From: Uloborus plumipes
Taxonomy: Eukaryota > Arthropoda > Arachnida > Araneae > Uloboridae
Reading direction: 5' to 3'
Assembly (NCBI GenBank): GCA_038373865.1
Contig: JAXGGA010003020.1
Location: forward strand, 1-64,000
DNA length: 64,000 nucleotides
Below the pieces are notes generated by a model. It ran no database searches, was not told the DNA's origin, and saw nothing but the letters and a program-made list of their open reading frames with translations. Positions 59,775 through 64,000 of the stretch are shown here, one piece after another. Position numbers and translations under genes: made by a program. Every line of letters starts with the position of its first letter. Within the stretch, counting starts at the first letter, position 1.

Positions 59775-60557
59775 ATGCGGGTGGCGTTCACCGGCATAGC
59801 GTCGGACGCGAATGATGCCATCATAGCACCACAAATTAAAGCGGGATTCGTCAGAAAGCACAACATATTGCCAATCAGCACGTCAGTCCTTATGCTGATT
59901 GGCCCATTGTAGCCGCAGGCGGCGATGGTTTAGCGTGAGGGGAATCCTGTATAAAGGAGTTCTTGCGCGCAGTCGACGCTGCAGCCGACGTCTACGAATT
60001 GATTAAGCACACAATGAATGTTGACCACTGTGCTGCCAGTTGTCTAGAAGAAGCTGTACGGTTCATCAGCACCATGCGGATCAGGTGTCTATCATCGTGC
60101 GCTGGCGTCACATTTCGGGGTCCACTTCCGGAATTCCGAGTTGTCCGACAGTCGTCCTTCCACTGCTTCCAAATACGCATCACTGTGCTGCTGTTACGCT
60201 GCACACGAGCGGCAACTTCACGACAAGACACTCCAGCTTCACGAAGGCCGATGATCCTCCCCCGTTGAAACTCCGTAAACTGTTGAAACCTCGCTCTTTT
60301 TCGTCGAAGAGGCATTAGCAACGCCTGAGCTAACGTTTATCACAAGCAGATAACCACCTACAACCGTACACGCCTTGCTGCAGCCGTCTATTTATTCGGA
60401 TAAATCCGGCGTTCAGAGGGTGCTGCTCAGCGTACGCATGTGCTATGAGTCTAAAATTCTAATCATTTGCATAGCATACCCTACTTTGCATTTGCTGAAA
60501 ATTTCAACTCATTTGCGCAAGTCCTTCATGGTGTTGCAATTTTCCCAAACATGAGCT
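59775..60557 (-). pseudogene. Tc1-like element relic, 5' half only
   Basis: The right-hand end (60557, followed by TA) is the element's 5' TIR (AGCTCATGTTTGGGAAAATT on the minus strand). The transposase starts ATG at 60313-60315 and reads MPLRRKRARFQQFTEFQRGR, then REVAARVQRNSSTVMRIWKQ, a paired-type helix-turn-helix. The frame breaks near 60020 and resumes in other frames as LRLQWANQH and SDESRFNLW, RVRRYAGERH. Homology to the 33353-38293 copy stops near 59775, before VWGAI and the second catalytic Asp. It is a truncated dead copy in inverted orientation to that element. Confidence 0.85.
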
Positions 60558-63500
60558 TATAAGCCAAACAAGTATTCGAGGGATCTTTTACATGCCGCAT
60601 AATCATACGACATGGACGCTTTGGATTTTCTGCAACATGAAAATCCACCAACTGGAGTCGGGTTTGATCCCGTGGCTTTGGGAGACTACTACACCACTCT
60701 ATCGGCTATGAGTTACAATGCAATTTCTGCTAGTTTATCGATAAAAAATGTATCAGTTAATTATTTATTTATAATACGGATTTTCATAACATGTTGCAAG
60801 AGTTAAGACAGCAAAGTGTTGGAAGCTTGTTTTGATAATATAAAGCTTCTGCATTAATTTCAAAATTTCACACGGTTTTTAAAAACGGATGTTGCAAAAA
60901 AAAAGAAAGTACGATTAAGAGTGAATCAAATTATGAAATTCTACAGAAATTGAAACATCTTTAGGTTACAAAAGTATTAATTCAAAAAAACTGTAATGAA
61001 GTTTTAAATAACAGGTGAAATAGCATTAAGCCATCAATGTTTTTAAATAAGAGCTGTTTTATCAGAAAATAATTAACTAGTGTTAATGGAATAATTCAGT
61101 CAAATCTTGCTTAATCTACTGGAAAAAAAAACTTGGTTTTAAATTGTCAAAAATATTGTAAGAATTATTATATAAAAAACTGAAGTTACAAAAAGGAAGG
61201 ATCCTGTCTAGACAATTTAAAATGAATTTGAGTGATTCAATAAATGCGATTGCAACACAATTATAAAGGTATTAAGTTGAAAAGACGCATTTTTCTCATG
61301 AAAACAATATTTTGCAACCGGCTTAGAGTAATTAAAATAATGGAATTTACCTAAAGTTAATGCAGAATGATACACTTAAGAAATATTACAAATTCACCGA
61401 AAATAAAAAGCGCTATGTTTAGTAATGATTAGAAGAGTTGCATAAAAAAATAGAGGAAAACTGCCTCTTTGTTACCAATACTTACATACGGGGATTTTAA
61501 TAGACAAAAAATCTTTATTATATATTTTGGTACTAAAACAGCTAGACACATTCGTTTCTAACAAATTCGTTTCTAGCAAAATCCTACATGCTTTTACAAA
61601 GCAAATATATTATGTATCTGTTTAATGCCAAAGTCAGTTCAAATTTATAAAATTATTGAATTCTGCAATTTAACAAAAATTATTCTATTAAATACAGTTC
61701 TCAAACGTTGTTCGAGCTGGTTCTAGCTGCTTTTAGTCAGTTTTGAACCGCTTTTGGTTGCTTTTCAATGACGTGTCCCTTAGGGTGGAGCGAAAAAAAT
61801 GAATTTTTGATTTTCGTAAACGGGTACCTTTCATTTACTGTGAATGAGGTTAAGTAACAACTCTGTGAAATATTTCACTTTTGCGTCGTCATCTTTAGTC
61901 TGCGCATTTGGCCTAAAGTTTTGAAATTTTTGATTTTTTTTGGATTTTTCAAATTTTTTAAAAAAATATTGCAAATGATAAAACTAGTGACGGGTGGTTA
62001 TTAAATGGAAGAAAAAGGTTTGAAATATGCAAAGAATTTTTTAAAACCATTTTAGATTATTATTTCAGCTCGTGCACTGCGTTCATAGTTCATCAAATTT
62101 CCCAAAATTTCTGATATTTTCGACATTTTTTAACTCAGTATTTCCTCTCAATATTCACTTGAAGTGTCTTCAAACTTGTTTTTATTCATTTTTTTATTAA
62201 TTTGAACCCTGCAACTCTTCACTAGTTCATGTGGAACTACCCAGGACTCACCACGAGGAGGTGACCGCACTTCTAGTCCTACACGTGAACCCTTCCTTCC
62301 AACCAATGTAAGCACGCATTTACATTTCTTAGATACGTCTTTCACAGTTAAATTGTTCCTTTGTGTCGTTAATTGATCAAATATTTCTGTCAGATAACCT
62401 CGTTTTCACTAAACTTTTTCTTTTCCTGTGATTACATACTAATTTTGAAGAGCTTGTAACCTATTTGACAGCTCTTTCATTGACAGCTCTTTCACTAATT
62501 GAGTCTTGAATGGCAGTTTAAAAAGAGCGCATTCAGAAATCATATTTAAATTCTCAGCTTCCATAATCTTTGTAAATATTGTGTTGTTAAATTACCTATA
62601 AAAGGTAGTTTTTGTAATTTCCACATCATGGCAGGAAATCATATCGATGTATACTGACTTTTGGTTTATGTATGTAATGTATGAAAATAGATTTTTGTCT
62701 ATTTTATTGGGATCTGAAGCGTGAGAACGCTTGTTTGCTTGTTTGTTTTCCAGATTGAGCGTTTATAATACGATTTAAAACAAGTTTCTTTATATGCTCT
62801 CTCTTATGAACTAACCAGATTATTTCCCGGCGTTGCCCTGGTGCTTATTAATACAACATAGCTCTAAAAAATATTTGAATGAATTCTATCCACATGGGAA
62901 TATAAAAACTTATTTCATGCTAAAAAGAAATAGTTGAGCCTTAAATGGATAATTCATTGTTGATCGTAATCTTTGTAGGAAAATACTCCTATTTAAATGT
63001 GTTACATTTTATCAATTTGTGTGCTTAAAGTCTTATCTCTATTACTCTATCTATTCAAAATTGGAAGAAAATGGCCATTTTGAGACAAAAGATTTGAATT
63101 TTGTGCTTTTTGGATTTTTTTAAAATTTCAAAACCCCTGCCTATGTGAATTCTAATGCATCAGGGAACCTCTGTGCCAAGTTGAAACACAGGATGAAAAC
63201 AGATGAAAACCAAGATGAAAACAGGATTTGTATAAGGAACAAATATACATACATTTGATGACAGCATATTTCTTGGGTGCAATGCAAAGTATATATTGTT
63301 TTGAATAGATGTGAATACAATTTTCTGCTTTTTCCCGGAGAGATAATCTTTAAAATCTCACACAAATTCATAGCTAAATTAGTAACGTCTGTACTTCATC
63401 CTAAAAGAGCAAGGACACTTTCACCCGCGAAAGTTATGAACTCTTTTAAAAATTATAGTCTAAAGATTGTTTGCTGTAGTCAACATATGACTTGGGAAAG

Positions 63501-63877
63501 CTGTCTTAGACTTCTGTTTCACATTTTTTTGGATATTTTCCCAGTCAAAATTACCTTGCTCATCTCATGAAGTTACTGTTGCTCAGTACTTGAACCATTT
63601 TTATTGTCAAAATCAATCTGATCAATGACAAATTTTATTGGTTCATATTGAACTTATTTGAGATTATCACATATTTAGCTTCTTCTAACAGGCCCAAAAA
63701 TCACTTTGGTCCACTGGTAGGTCCATCTAGCTTTTGCAAAAAATGCAGCAAATTAAGTTCATTCAAATGTGTAATTGGCAAATGTTCCATTATAGAGGTC
63801 TACCAAGTTTTTAGCCTACTTTCCCGTTAAAAATAAAAGAAAGACGAAAAAAGTATTAAAAGTAGCTTAATGCATCT
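60558..63877. other. Anonymous A+T-rich DNA with possible repeat fragments
   Basis: At 60635-60700, GAAAATCCACCAACTGGAG and GGGTTTGATCCCG look like a fragment of a dispersed repeat with a B-box-like core. At 61787, TTAGGGTGGAGCGAAAAAAA looks like a DNA-element end, but I found no partner. At 62817-62850, on the minus strand, GGCAACGCCGGG then CTGG followed by T resembles a Helitron 3' end. None is strong enough for its own call, and no gene is seen. Confidence 0.45.
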
Positions 63878-63957
63878 AAAAAATATCGCCAAGTCCGAAA
63901 AATATCGCCAAGTTAAAAAAAAATATCGCCAAGTCCAAAAAATATCGCCAAGTTAAA
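63878..63957 (+). repeat. Short tandem array of AATATCGCCAAGT units
   Basis: Four units of AAAAATATCGCCAAGTCC or AAAAATATCGCCAAGTTA lie at irregular 17-22 bp spacing, with A-runs between them, ending just before the window edge. Units alternate between a TCC and a TTA ending. The layout (A-run, then TCG, then a CC/TT alternation) recalls the AAAATGTCGCCGGTCC arrays of the Foldback-like element, but the sequence differs. Confidence 0.85.
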
Positions 63958-64000
63958 AAAATAAAAAGGTAAAATGAATATCGAAAAATTAAAAATTTGA

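Noticed and set aside
60605..60806. 64-codon frame beginning MDALDFLQHENPPTGVG
   Set aside because: It looks like a translated fragment of a dispersed repeat with a B-box-like core; no protein-level support.
61787..61830. TTAGGGTGGAGCGAAAAAAA as a DNA-element end
   Set aside because: No inverted partner was found within the rest of the window.

Overview
The window is A+T-rich eukaryotic DNA with no recognisable host gene, no rRNA and no convincing tRNA gene. The only long open frame with clear family motifs is a Tc1-like transposase at the left edge. Nearly everything else that can be named is a transposable element or a relic of one. The Tc1 families, tRNA-derived SINEs, an arthropod-style Helitron end and a non-LTR reverse transcriptase tail point to an arthropod, most likely an arachnid such as a spider. 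That assignment is inference from general knowledge and was not tested by any search.

Layout. 1-999: 3' part of a Tc1-like element with an open transposase frame. 1000-1440 and 13138-13632: two inverted copies of one interspersed repeat (R1). 5870-6431, 18026-18262, 26550-26718, 27470-27817, 40711-41035 and 43950-44176: six copies of a MITE-like family built from words such as TTTTACAGTATAATAC (M1). 6906-7797 and 41612-41787: pogo/Tigger-like elements. 8901-10205, 12117-14435, 17145-17888, 28747-29395, 31090-31684, 49729-51345 and, inside the Helitron, 22440-23684: ORF-less DNA elements that repeat a family-specific 9-14 bp word near their ends and inside. 18909-19423, 29724-29943 and 39851-40376: three piggyBac-like MITEs flanked by TTAA. 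21313-23813: a non-autonomous Helitron. 26191-26487 and 58301-58513: two near-perfect palindromes. 38613-39818: a hAT-like element with an 8-bp target duplication. 43120-43697 and 48401-48702: two copies of a tRNA-derived SINE, the first split by a 296-bp MITE with a 9-bp duplication.

The most striking locus is 33353-38293. It is a Tc1-like element whose transposase frame is split by a 3.5-kb Foldback-like element (34203-37723). The insertion is flanked by a 9-bp duplication, CCATATCAT, and its inverted ends are arrays of a ~16-bp AAAATGTCGC repeat. It carries a ~650-bp palindrome with two converging tRNA-like promoters. A third Tc1 relic lies at 59775-60557. The window ends in a similar-looking short tandem array (63878-63957).

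Nothing here forms a host pathway or operon. The relationships between features are nesting relationships: Tc1 into R1, Foldback-like into Tc1, palindrome into Foldback-like, R1 inside a word-repeat element, a word-repeat element inside the Helitron, and a MITE into a SINE. Long anonymous A+T-rich stretches between the elements show no gene I can support.
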